Origin: Streptomyces sp. NBC_01260
GTDB lineage: Bacteria; Actinomycetota; Actinomycetes; Streptomycetales; Streptomycetaceae
Assembly (NCBI RefSeq): GCF_036226405.1
Contig: NZ_CP108464.1
Coordinates: 620,001-684,000, forward strand
Direction: 5' to 3'
Length of the DNA: 64,000 nucleotides
The translations under genes were made by a program, and so were the position numbers. A model generated the notes under the pieces. It saw only the letters and a list, made by a program, of their open reading frames with translations, did no database searches and was not told the DNA's origin. Of the stretch, positions 46,537-54,792 are shown piece by piece; positions within the stretch are counted from its first letter, which is position 1, and each line of letters starts with the position of its first letter.

Positions 46537-47859
46537 TCAACAAGCGGTATCAGCTTGACCGTTTATGAGGTGATACGTCGCATTCTTGTCCAGAAGGAGC
46601 GGGACCAGCCTCCGGGCGGGCTGGGCCAGCGGTACGTACACACCGTCACCGTCGGGCCGGGAGGTGACGCCGTGCAGGACGAGTTCGTCCCCGACCCGGG
46701 CGAACTGGGCCGCCGTGAGCCGGTAACCGCAGGGCGGGTGCGCGAGGGTCTCGCCCGGACCCGCCGCCTCGTTGTCGGCCCCGCCGAGCGGGACCGGGCC
46801 CCGGTCGGTGAACCCGGCCGCCCGGGAGCGGGCGGTGGCGGCGGCGATCTCGCCGCGCCGCTCCTCGACGTAGGAGAACAGGCCTTTGAGTGCGGCACGT
46901 TGGGAGTGCACCCGGCGACGGTTGTTGAGTGCGGGGTCGGCCCGCTCGGCGTCGGTGAGCGCGTCCACGCGGGACTCGACGAGCAGGGCCACCGCATGCT
47001 TGACGCCCGCCGCATTGCGCAGGATGCGCTCCTGCCCGTCGCCCGCGGTCTGCTTGACGGGCCGGCCCGTGACCGGGTCGGTCCAGATGCCGTAGAGCCC
47101 GCTGTCGTGTCCGGCGTCCCGGGCGGCCGGGCGCACATGGCGTTCGGCCAGGAGCTTCGATTCGTCGCGCACCAGGTCATGGACATTGGGGTTGCGGGGC
47201 CACAGGACGGTCAGGTCGCTGTCGTAGTACGGCGGCGTCGCGCCGTACTCGTGCAGGTCGTAGACCACATCGGGCCTGTCGTCCCGGAGGGCCGCCGCGA
47301 TGGCCCGGCCCTCGGCGGTCCGCAGCGCGATGTGGTCGCGGTTGATGTCCACGTCGTCGGAGTTGCCACGGGTTCCGGCGGCGCGACCGTCGGGGTTGGC
47401 GGTCGGAATGACGAGGATCTCGGTACGGGAGAGAAGGTCCCGGGTCGCCCGGTCCCTGGCGTATCCGAGATCACGGATCACCGTCAGACAGGCCTCGCGG
47501 GCGGCGGGTTCATCACCGTGCTGGCCGCACACGAGGAGCACGGTGAGGGCGGTCGGACGCCGGCTGCCGATCCGGACGAGCCGCAACGGCCGCCCCTGCT
47601 TCGTCGTTCCGATCCGCTCCACGGAGACCCGGTCGCTGTGCCGGGCGACGGCCGCGAGCAAGGAGCGTTCCTCGGCCGGGCCGGTCCAGCGTGCCCCGTC
47701 GGCGGATTCGAATCCGGTACGCGGCGGGGTCCGCGCCGCCGCGGCGGACACCGTGACCAGCGCGCCGGCCAGCGCGGTGGCGACGCCCGTCAGCGCGAGG
47801 TTGCGAACCCTGTGACGCCCCGCCCGCCGGTCGCGGTACTTCGGCGCGCAGCGGTTCAC
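46537..47859 (-). CDS. Secreted M14 family zinc carboxypeptidase
   Basis: 440 residues from the GTG at 47859 (frame open further upstream). An N-terminal hydrophobic export signal (LALTGVATALAGALVTVSAAAA) follows basic residues. The M14 zinc ligands are seen as HGDE (HxxE) in CGQHGDEPAAREA and the later YDLHEYG His; NPDGRAAGTRGN and DINRDH are the substrate-binding Asn-Arg region. Probably an extracellular peptidase. Divergent from the LacI-type gene. Confidence 0.87.
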   Translation of the reverse strand: MNRCAPKYRDRRAGRHRVRNLALTGVATALAGALVTVSAAAARTPPRTGFESADGARWTGPAEERSLLAAVARHSDRVSVERIGTTKQGRPLRLVRIGSRRPTALTVLLVCGQHGDEPAAREACLTVIRDLGYARDRATRDLLSRTEILVIPTANPDGRAAGTRGNSDDVDINRDHIALRTAEGRAIAAALRDDRPDVVYDLHEYGATPPYYDSDLTVLWPRNPNVHDLVRDESKLLAERHVRPAARDAGHDSGLYGIWTDPVTGRPVKQTAGDGQERILRNAAGVKHAVALLVESRVDALTDAERADPALNNRRRVHSQRAALKGLFSYVEERRGEIAAATARSRAAGFTDRGPVPLGGADNEAAGPGETLAHPPCGYRLTAAQFARVGDELVLHGVTSRPDGDGVYVPLAQPARRLVPLLLDKNATYHLINGQADTAC

Positions 47860-48094
47860 CGGCCACCGGCCGCCGTGTCGCACGGACCGCCGGCGGGGGC
47901 CGGAACGGGCGGTCTGTACGTCGAGCGGGCACCCCGCGCACGTGTCGGCATGGGCGGAAGGTACCGTGGCCGGCGCCCGCGCGACAGGTCCCCCGGTCAC
48001 CGCTCCGCGAAAGGCCCTAGGCTGGCGAGGTTCGTGCTGTTCGGCCGGACCCCGGCCGTCTCCGGCCCCCTCCCGCGCCTCCGAGGAGCGTCCC

Positions 48095-49138
48095 TTGCCC
48101 CGTCCGACCCCCGATGCCCCTCACGACGCACGCCCCACACTGGAAGCCGTGGCAGCCCGGGCCGGGGTGTCCCGGGCAACGGCCTCCCGAGTGGTCAACG
48201 GCGGGGCCGGGGTACGGCAGCCGCTCGTGGACCAGGTGCGCAAGGCGGTCGATGAGCTCGGCTACATACCGAACCACGCCGCCCGGACGCTGGTGACCCG
48301 GCGCAACGGAGCCGTCGCCGTGATCATCGACGAACCCGAGATACGTATCTTCTCCGACCCCTTCTTCTCCCAGCACATCCGCGGCATCAGCCGTGAACTC
48401 ATTACTTATGACGCCCAGTTGGTGCTCCTCCTGGTGGAGGGGAGCGGGGACTTCGACCGGGTGACCCGCTATCTGGCCGGTGGCCATGTGGACGGGGTAC
48501 TGGCCTTCTCGCTGCACACGGACGACGAACTGCCCGCGGTCATCCGCCGGTTCCGGGTACCGACGGTCTACGGCGGGCGCCCCGGACGGCCGGGCGCCAC
48601 CTCCGAGCTCGCGGTCCCCTACGTCGACTGCGACAACCGCGGCGGCGCCCGTGAGGCCGTGCGCCATCTGGTCTCGCTCGGCCGCCGGCACATCGCGCAC
48701 ATCGCGGGCCCGCGCGACCAGACCTCCGCGCTCGATCGCATCGACGGGTACTTCGACGTGCTGCCCGACGGCGATCCCGCACTGGTCGCGGACGGCGACT
48801 TCACCGCGGAGGGCGGTGCCCGCGCCATGGCCGCACTGCTGGAGCGGCGGCCGGACCTGGACGCGGTCTTCGCCGCCAACGACCTGATGGCCTCGGGCGC
48901 CCTGCGGGTGCTGCGCGAGCACGGGCGCCGGGTACCGCAGGACGTGGCACTGGTCGGCTTCGACGACATGGAGTCGGTCGCCGAGACGACCGATCCGCCG
49001 CTGACGACAGTCCGCCAGGATGTGGTGAGCATGGGCAGGTTGATGGTCAAACTGTTGATGGATCGGCTCGACGGCGGGGCCGGGGACGCCGGTCCGGTCA
49101 TCATGCCGACACAGCTGATCCGCCGCGCTTCGGCCTGA
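48095..49138 (+). CDS. LacI family transcriptional regulator
   Basis: 347 residues from the TTG at 48095, chosen because GAGGAG lies 6 nt upstream. N-terminal HTH LEAVAARAGVSRATASRVVNGG and hinge DELGYIPNHAARTL; periplasmic-binding-like ligand domain with VPYVDCDNRGGAREAVRHL and VALVGFDDMESV. The usual target is a sugar operon, but the only adjacent gene is the divergent M14 peptidase. Confidence 0.92.
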   Translation: MPRPTPDAPHDARPTLEAVAARAGVSRATASRVVNGGAGVRQPLVDQVRKAVDELGYIPNHAARTLVTRRNGAVAVIIDEPEIRIFSDPFFSQHIRGISRELITYDAQLVLLLVEGSGDFDRVTRYLAGGHVDGVLAFSLHTDDELPAVIRRFRVPTVYGGRPGRPGATSELAVPYVDCDNRGGAREAVRHLVSLGRRHIAHIAGPRDQTSALDRIDGYFDVLPDGDPALVADGDFTAEGGARAMAALLERRPDLDAVFAANDLMASGALRVLREHGRRVPQDVALVGFDDMESVAETTDPPLTTVRQDVVSMGRLMVKLLMDRLDGGAGDAGPVIMPTQLIRRASA

Positions 49139-49226
49139 TCCAGGCATCGGGCCGCTGCGAGGGCGTCCGGCCACCGCGAGGGGACCGGACCCCGATCAGC
49201 TCCCCCCGCCCCACCGCGGCACCCCG

Positions 49227-50105
49227 TCAGCCGGACACCGCTCGCGCACGCCGCCGGGCCTCCCGGTGGGCCGCCCTCGCCCGACGCGCCCTCGGCAGAT
49301 ACCGCAGCCGCTCCGGCAGCACCGGCACCACCACCCGCGCCACGGCGCAGAACCGCCGCAGCGCGCGCTCCTGCGCATCCGTCCACTCCAGGCCGATCGC
49401 CTCGCGCGCGTCCGGGGGCATCAGCCCGACGGTGAGGAAGCGGCGGAACCGGGCCAAGGGCGGAAGAAGCACCGGCCACAGGGCCCTCGTCAGCAGCCGC
49501 AGGAGCAGGGGGCCTCGGTCGGGCGGCGGTACGGGGGTACCGGGGGCGACCAGTTCGTCGACGACGACGGTCCGCTCGATCTCACCGGCCAGCATGCCGC
49601 GGTAGTAGGGCCAGAACTCCTCGATGGTCTGCGGCATGTCCCGGTCGCGGATCCCGAGCACCCGGCCCACCTGGAGCCACTCCCGGTACAGCGCCCGCTC
49701 CTGCTCCCCGCTGAGCGGGCGGATCAGGTACCGCACCGCGTGCTGGTACACGGGGAATCCGGTGGCGTGCACCCATGCGTAGTTCGCTGGTGACAGGGCG
49801 TGGTAGGGGCGGCCCCTGGTGTCGGTGCCCTGAATGGTGCGGTGCAGCCGACGAAGCCGGCGCCCCTCCTCCACCGCCTCCGCTCCCCCGTACACCCAGA
49901 GTTGGAGCGAGCGCAGGGAACGTTCGCCGCGCCCCCACGGGTCCGTACGGAAGACGGAGTGCTCGTCGACCCCCGCGCCGACGGCGGGATGGGCGACCTG
50001 GAGGGTGAGGGCGGCGGGCAGCATCAGCAGGGCCCGGATGTCGCCGGACAGGCTCCACAGCACACCCCCGGGCGGGGGCGGCACGGGGTCCGGCTCGCGT
50101 GTCAT
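49227..50105 (-). CDS. Oxygenase MpaB family protein (DUF2236)
   Basis: 292 residues from the ATG at 50105 with GGGGAG about 7 nt upstream; a GTG at 50195 is an alternative. Haem-dependent-type MpaB/DUF2236 features: LQVAHPAVGAGVDEHSVFRTDPWGR, NYAWVHATGFPVYQHAV with conserved His, and EFWPYYRGMLAGE. The family includes rubber-cleaving and mycophenolic-acid pathway enzymes; the substrate here is unknown. Divergent from a second MpaB-family gene. Confidence 0.8.
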   Translation of the reverse strand: MTREPDPVPPPPGGVLWSLSGDIRALLMLPAALTLQVAHPAVGAGVDEHSVFRTDPWGRGERSLRSLQLWVYGGAEAVEEGRRLRRLHRTIQGTDTRGRPYHALSPANYAWVHATGFPVYQHAVRYLIRPLSGEQERALYREWLQVGRVLGIRDRDMPQTIEEFWPYYRGMLAGEIERTVVVDELVAPGTPVPPPDRGPLLLRLLTRALWPVLLPPLARFRRFLTVGLMPPDAREAIGLEWTDAQERALRRFCAVARVVVPVLPERLRYLPRARRARAAHREARRRARAVSG

Positions 50106-50413
50106 TCGGTGCTCCCCACGGTCGGCGCGGGAGCACGGCACGGCGACCGGCCCCTGCCTGATCCAGTATGCGAGCGCTTCGGGCGTCTCGCTCACCGGCC
50201 CCCGCCGTTCCCCGCCGCACGCCCGCCCGGCCGCCGGTCCGTCGGCACTGTTGACGGGACCTGTGAAACAAGTCGATAGTATTTGTAACTTTGACTCTCG
50301 GAACAGACGGACTCTCATATTCCTTGCGCAGCAAGCGAGTTGGACCGTCCCACTCAGGCACCAGTCGAAGAGCGGTCCCACAGGGAGCCGGTACACGGAC
50401 AGGAGGGCGCACC
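50106..50413. promoter_or_regulatory. Divergent intergenic region between two MpaB-family genes
   Basis: About 300 bp, with an AT-rich core near 50245-50330. TTGACG at about 50249 and TAGTAT at about 50277 could serve the rightward gene, with a spacing longer than ideal. No clear palindrome or leader peptide was found. Confidence 0.35.
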
Positions 50414-51340
50414 ATGGGCCGATACAGCCGCCTGCACGAGATACGCCGGATGAATCCGGCGCGCGACTACGCCGAAATTCTTCGGCTGATCTCCCAGTAC
50501 GAGTTCCCCTGGGACTATCGGCAGGGGGTGAGCGTCGCCTTCCTCCGGGACTACGGCGTCCCCCGGATCTCCGTACTCCTGGACCGGACCCAGGAGTTCG
50601 AACGGGCCGGGCAGAAGCGGTACGACGACACGGTGCTGATCGGGTACGAGATGGCCGCCGACGGCTTCGACTCGGAGCGCGGGCGGGCTGCCGCGCGTCA
50701 TCTCAACCGGATCCACGGCAAGTACCGGATACCCAACGAGGACTTCCTGTACGTCCTGGCGACCACGGTCGTCGGACCGAAGCGCTGGATCGACCGGTTC
50801 GGCTGGCGGCCCCTGTGCCGGGTGGAGACCGAGGCGCTGACCGAGGTGGGCCGGAAGATGGCCGCGATGATGGGCATCGAGGGCGCGCCGGACACCTACG
50901 AGGGGTTCGAGCGGCTGCTGGACTCCTACGAGGAGCGGATGTTCGCGTACGACCCGGCGAACCGGCGGGTCGCCAACGCCACGTTCCGGATCATGGCGAG
51001 CTGGTATCCGCGCCCGCTGCGTCCGGTGATCGCGCGGTTCTCGCTCGCGCTGCTGGACGAACCACTGCTGCGGGCCCTGGGGTTCAGGGCGCAGCCCCGC
51101 TGGGTCCGGTCGGCGGCCGCCGGATCGCTGCGGGCCCGCTCGCGGTGCGTGCGCCTCCTCCCGGCCCGGCCCCGCTGGCTGCCCTCACGCCCGCAGCCGC
51201 GTTCCTACCCGTTCGGCTGGCGGCTGGACGACCTGGGGCCGCACTGGGCGGGCAGCCGGCCCCTGGAGCCACTGCCCGACGAGCGCCGTCCCTCGCCCTC
51301 GGCGGCGCCGCTGAACGGGCGTGCGGATCAGCGCACTTAA
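50414..51340 (+). CDS. Second oxygenase MpaB family protein (DUF2236-like)
   Basis: 308 residues; ATG with AGGAGGG 7 nt upstream. Family-like blocks: FPWDYRQGVSVAFLRDYGVP, RYDDTVLIGYEMAADGFDS, LNRIHGKYRIPNEDFLYVLATTV, and RWIDRFGWRPL. The C-terminal 80 residues are Arg/Pro-rich and look less conserved, ending at a TAA immediately followed, in the same frame, by a transposase fragment, so the original C-terminus may have been altered by an insertion. Function unknown. Confidence 0.78.
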   Translation: MGRYSRLHEIRRMNPARDYAEILRLISQYEFPWDYRQGVSVAFLRDYGVPRISVLLDRTQEFERAGQKRYDDTVLIGYEMAADGFDSERGRAAARHLNRIHGKYRIPNEDFLYVLATTVVGPKRWIDRFGWRPLCRVETEALTEVGRKMAAMMGIEGAPDTYEGFERLLDSYEERMFAYDPANRRVANATFRIMASWYPRPLRPVIARFSLALLDEPLLRALGFRAQPRWVRSAAAGSLRARSRCVRLLPARPRWLPSRPQPRSYPFGWRLDDLGPHWAGSRPLEPLPDERRPSPSAAPLNGRADQRT

Positions 51341-51476
51341 GGACTGCCCGATAGCCGCAGGGTGCTGTGCGGGATCCTGTTCGTGCTGCATACCGGGATC
51401 CGCTGGGCGTTTCTGCCCCAGGAGCTGGGCTTCGGCTCGGGGATGACCTGCTGGCGACGACTGCGCACCACACTTT
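51341..51476 (+). mobile_element. IS5-type transposase N-terminal fragment
   Basis: The frame beginning LPDSRRVLCGILFVLHTGIRW continues FLPQELGFGSGMTCWRRLR, a hallmark of the DUF4096-like N-terminus of IS5-family transposases. Only about 40 codons remain; no DDE residues or terminal inverted repeats were seen. It lies between the MpaB-family gene and the 3' end of the phosphotransferase gene. Confidence 0.75.
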
Positions 51477-51488
51477 GCCCGCGTAGCC

Positions 51489-52235
51489 TCACACCCGGGA
51501 TCTCAGCACGTCGACCTCACAGCCCGGCGCGAACGGGTCGAAGCCGTGCTCGATCAGCCAGCGAACCGCCAGCAGGCTTCGCAACGACCACCAAGCGTGG
51601 ATCACGTCGAGGTCGATGTCGGTGCCATAGCCGGCGATGACGTCGTCGAGGTGCCCCTCGTGTCCGAGCGTGAAGGTGGCGAGGTCGTACAGAGCATCAC
51701 CCTGGCCCGCCTCGGACCAGTCGATGATGCCCGTCACCTCGTCGCCGTCGACGAAGACGTGCGCGATCTGCAGGTCGCCGTGCGTGAACGCCGGAGTCCA
51801 CGGCCGGAGCGCGGCCTCGGCGACCCGGCGGTTACGGGTGACCAGGTCAGTGGGCAGGACGCCGTTCGCCACGAGCAACTCGCACTCGTCGTCGAGTTCC
51901 GCCGCCAGCGCGACGACGCTCCGGCCGGCCCGGCCCGGCCGGGACGGCAGCGGCGCGTCGTGCAGCTTCCGGATTGTGGCGCCCGCAGCGGCCCACGCTG
52001 CCGACGACCCCGTCGACGGCCCACCGAGGCGCCCAAGCGTCGTCCCCGGGAGCGCGGCGATCGCGAGCACGGGCGGCTTGCGCCACAGGACCTCCGGGGT
52101 CGGTACCGGTGCCAGGGACATCGCCTCGACCTCGACGTCGATACGCGCCTGATCGGCGTCCACCTTCAGAAACACGTCGCCGACGCGCAGAGTCGCACGC
52201 TCGCAATGGGCGACAACGACTTTGACCTCATCCAC
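51489..52235 (-). CDS. Aminoglycoside/choline-kinase-like phosphotransferase
   Basis: 248 residues from a GTG at 52235. APH-fold features: FLKVDADQARIDVEVEAM (ATP-binding Lys and Glu region), AFTHGDLQIAHVFVDGD (catalytic HGD) and GIIDWSEAGQGDALYDLATF (metal-binding IIDW-type Asp). Probably phosphorylates a small molecule; a resistance role cannot be inferred. Its 3' end is 13 nt from the transposase fragment. Confidence 0.82.
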   Translation of the reverse strand: MDEVKVVVAHCERATLRVGDVFLKVDADQARIDVEVEAMSLAPVPTPEVLWRKPPVLAIAALPGTTLGRLGGPSTGSSAAWAAAGATIRKLHDAPLPSRPGRAGRSVVALAAELDDECELLVANGVLPTDLVTRNRRVAEAALRPWTPAFTHGDLQIAHVFVDGDEVTGIIDWSEAGQGDALYDLATFTLGHEGHLDDVIAGYGTDIDLDVIHAWWSLRSLLAVRWLIEHGFDPFAPGCEVDVLRSRV

Positions 52236-52380
52236 GGGCGACCAGTATCCCGGAGATGATCGCCGACATCGCCAGATTTACCGCATGCGCTTACGCAGCT
52301 GACCGCGTCCCGCTACCCGACAGCCTCGTGCGCGACACTGACCCTTGACCAGGTCAGGCCCACCACGTTTGTCAGGAGTC

Positions 52381-53013
52381 CTAAGCGACGGCGATCAGCG
52401 GCACCAGGTAGCGGCGGGCGAACGCCCTCAGCTGCTCGTCGTCGTCGAGCTCGAAACAGCTGACCGGGTTGAGGAGGAAGGAGACCGTGATGCGCACCAT
52501 CAGCTCGGCGACGGGTGCCGGATCGGCCTCCGGCCTCCCCTCCGCACGCCTGGCCTCGCGCAGCCGACCGGCCACGTAGCCGCGCATGGCGACGAGTGCC
52601 GGCCCGCTCTCCACGGTCAGGAACGGGAGCATGATCTCCGGTTCCAGCCGCAACAGCCCGCCCACCAGGGGATGTTCGCGGATGTGGCCGAGGACGGCCA
52701 CGAACCCTTCGACGATCCGGTCCTCGGTGGTGGGGAGCGCGGCGACCGCCTCGTCCACCTCGACGACGAAGCGCCGGTACTCACGCAGCAAGCAGGCCGA
52801 CACCAGGCCGTCCTTGTTGCCGATCCGCCGGTACACGGTCACGCGCGAGACCCCCGCCCGCTTCGCGACGTCGTCGACGGTGGAGCGGCGCAGCCCGAAG
52901 GTCATGAACTGCTCACGCGCGGCGTCGAGGATCTGCTCGCTCAGCGCGTCGGAGGGCGGTGCCTCGTCGAGCGCCCGGGCCAGCAGTGCTTCGTCCGTAC
53001 TCCGTGCGGCCAT
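52381..53013 (-). CDS. TetR family transcriptional regulator
   Basis: 210 residues; N-terminal HTH QILDAAREQFMTFGLRRSTV then VAKRAGVSRVTVYRRIGNKDGL, with a helical ligand domain after it. No gene is divergent to it, so the target is not evident from context. Confidence 0.9.
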   Translation of the reverse strand: MAARSTDEALLARALDEAPPSDALSEQILDAAREQFMTFGLRRSTVDDVAKRAGVSRVTVYRRIGNKDGLVSACLLREYRRFVVEVDEAVAALPTTEDRIVEGFVAVLGHIREHPLVGGLLRLEPEIMLPFLTVESGPALVAMRGYVAGRLREARRAEGRPEADPAPVAELMVRITVSFLLNPVSCFELDDDEQLRAFARRYLVPLIAVA

Positions 53014-53118
53014 GGGCCCTCCCCGCTCCTTGCCGGTTCCGGTTCACCATAGCGGCGCCGCAACACAGAGACCGTGTCCGTCTCTCTGTCACCTCGCCCG
53101 TGCGAGGGGGCGTGGCGG

Positions 53119-53595
53119 TCAGTCGTGGTCGTACACCGTCACGCCGATCCCCCGGCTCGACAGCCGCTGCTCCAGCAGTGGTTCGATCCGTGACCACTTG
53201 CCGCCCGCCAGTCCGCAGCCGATACGTGGCATGTGCACCGAAGCCCCCAGCCCGGTCGCCCGGCCGGCCACCGCACCCAGTGCCGTATCGATCGCCTCGT
53301 AGCGCACCGGCACCCCCTTGCTACCGGTGCGCATCCCTCGCTGGCCCACCATGTTCGCCACCCAGATGTACGGGCTCACCTGGACGAACTGAACGGCGCC
53401 GAGGCCGAAATCGTTGCCCGCCCGTTCCCGGTGCCAGGTGCGGTACCGGGCCTCCGGCTCGGGCCAGCGGCGCGAGAGCGCCAGGACGAAGCCCTTGCCC
53501 CAGCCGCCCAGGTCGTTGCAGACATGCGCGATCAGTTTGACGCCCTTGCCCTGCGGGGCGGTGGCATCCCCCCGTACGTACGTGATCTCCGTCAT
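53119..53595 (-). CDS. Macro domain protein (ADP-ribose binding/phosphatase type)
   Basis: 158 residues; ITYVRGDATAPQG at the N-terminus, IAHVCNDLGGWGKGFVLAL (the ribose/phosphate-binding loop with Asn-Asp and Gly-rich turn) and SVHMPRIGCGLAGGKWSRI (second loop) are the macro-domain hallmarks of the Poa1p/ADP-ribose-1''-phosphatase group. ATG at 53595 overlaps the stop of the upstream ligase remnant (ATGA). Confidence 0.87.
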   Translation of the reverse strand: MTEITYVRGDATAPQGKGVKLIAHVCNDLGGWGKGFVLALSRRWPEPEARYRTWHRERAGNDFGLGAVQFVQVSPYIWVANMVGQRGMRTGSKGVPVRYEAIDTALGAVAGRATGLGASVHMPRIGCGLAGGKWSRIEPLLEQRLSSRGIGVTVYDHD

Positions 53596-53840
53596 CGCAC
53601 CAGCGTACGAGCGGGCACCGGCAACCGATGCGTCATTTCTCCCCGCCGGGCTCCGGCCGGTGCGGAGGCGGCCACGTCGATGCCCCGGGCGGCCGCCCAC
53701 GCCGGTACCGTCTCGGGGTCCAGGACCAGGAGGGCCATCAGGCAGGAGCGGCCGTCGCCGTGGACAGGGGCCTGACCGATCAGGGGGTGTTCCTTCAGGG
53801 TGTTCTCCACGAGTGCCGGGGAGACGTTCCCCCTCGGCGA
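53592..53840 (-). pseudogene. C-terminal remnant of a long-chain fatty-acid-CoA ligase
   Basis: The frame reads GNVSPALVENTLKEHPLIGQA then ALLVLDPETVPAWAAARGI, which matches the mobile C-terminal domain of AMP-forming acyl-CoA ligases (usual GKNVSPxxxE...HPLIxQA). About 80 codons remain; upstream sequence in the frame shows no homology and the adenylation domain is absent. The remnant stop overlaps the macro-domain start, so the fragment may still provide translational coupling. Confidence 0.6.
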
Positions 53841-53945
53841 CGGCGAAGCGGGCGCGGCTGTGCCGGGCGATCCTTCCGGCCGTCCTCGGCCGGACCGTGC
53901 GGGCCCGTACCCGGGGGTGGACTGCGCTTCGCTGCTGACGGACAC

Positions 53946-53978
53946 TTTCACAACAGTGGTGAGACAGCAATACTGTTG
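53946..53978 (+). promoter_or_regulatory. Candidate MerR-type promoter/operator
   Basis: Perfect 7-bp arms CAACAGT (53951-53957) and ACTGTTG (53972-53978) with a 14-nt spacer. TTTCAC (53946-53951) and TACTGT (53971-53976) would form -35/-10 boxes spaced 19 nt, the long spacing characteristic of MerR-activated promoters. It lies about 60 bp upstream of the MerR gene, so autoregulation is likely. Confidence 0.5.
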
Positions 53979-54037
53979 CACCTGATTGACGCACACGCCC
54001 AGCAGTTCACCCGCGGGGTCGGACACGAGGAGCAGAC

Positions 54038-54769
54038 ATGGCGACCGGGACCGAGGAGCCGACGCTCACCGTCGACGAGCTGGCGGCGCGCGCCGGGGTG
54101 ACCGTGCGCACGGTGCGCTTCTACAGCACCCGGGGGCTGCTGCCGCCGCCGGTGATCGGGCCGCGCCGGGTGGGGCACTACGGGCACGACCACCTCTCCC
54201 GGCTCGCACTGATCGAGGAGCTCCAGCACCAGGGCATGACGCTCGCCGCCATCGAACGCTATCTGGAGCAGCTGCCGCCCGATCTGAGCGCCCAGGATCT
54301 GGCGATCCACCGGGCGCTGGTGGCTTCCTGGGCGCCGGACTCGGCGGAGGACGCGACCCGGGCGGAGCTGGAGCGCCGCGCGGGGCGGGCGCTGACCGGA
54401 CAGGACCTCGACCGGCTGGCCGCGATGGGCGTGCTGGAACGGGCCGATCCGGGCGAGGCCCCCTACCGGGTGGATCCGGGGCTGCTGCGGCTCGGGGTGG
54501 AACTGCTCGACGTGCCGATCGCGCACGAGACGATCCTGGCCGCCCGGACGGTGCTGCTGGAGCACACCCGCTCGGCCGCCCAGCAGCTGACCCGGCTGTT
54601 CCGGGACGAGGTGTGGAGTCCGTACCGGGAGCGGGAGTCGGATCCGGAGCACCTCAGGGCGATGAAGTCGCTGTCGGCGCATATGCAGCCGATGGTTCTC
54701 CAGGCGCTGGTGACCGCCTTCCAGCGGTCGCTGAAGGAGGAGCTGCGGGCCGCGTTCACCGCTGAGTGA
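54038..54769 (+). CDS. MerR family transcriptional regulator
   Basis: 243 residues; GAGGAG 6 nt before the ATG. N-terminal winged HTH: TVDELAARAGVTVRTVRFYSTRG then the second wing YGHDHLSRLALIEELQHQGMTLAAIERYLEQ. The long C-terminal part is helical, without Cys-rich metal-binding motifs, suggesting an organic effector. It faces the acyl-CoA operon tail to tail. Confidence 0.9.
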   Translation: MATGTEEPTLTVDELAARAGVTVRTVRFYSTRGLLPPPVIGPRRVGHYGHDHLSRLALIEELQHQGMTLAAIERYLEQLPPDLSAQDLAIHRALVASWAPDSAEDATRAELERRAGRALTGQDLDRLAAMGVLERADPGEAPYRVDPGLLRLGVELLDVPIAHETILAARTVLLEHTRSAAQQLTRLFRDEVWSPYRERESDPEHLRAMKSLSAHMQPMVLQALVTAFQRSLKEELRAAFTAE

Positions 54770-54792
54770 GTTACGGCCCGCAGCGCCTGGCG

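Noticed and set aside
53841..54026. Extending the acyl-CoA ligase remnant upstream to 54026
   Set aside because: The frame is open, but residues before GNVSPA show no ligase similarity and overlap the MerR promoter region.
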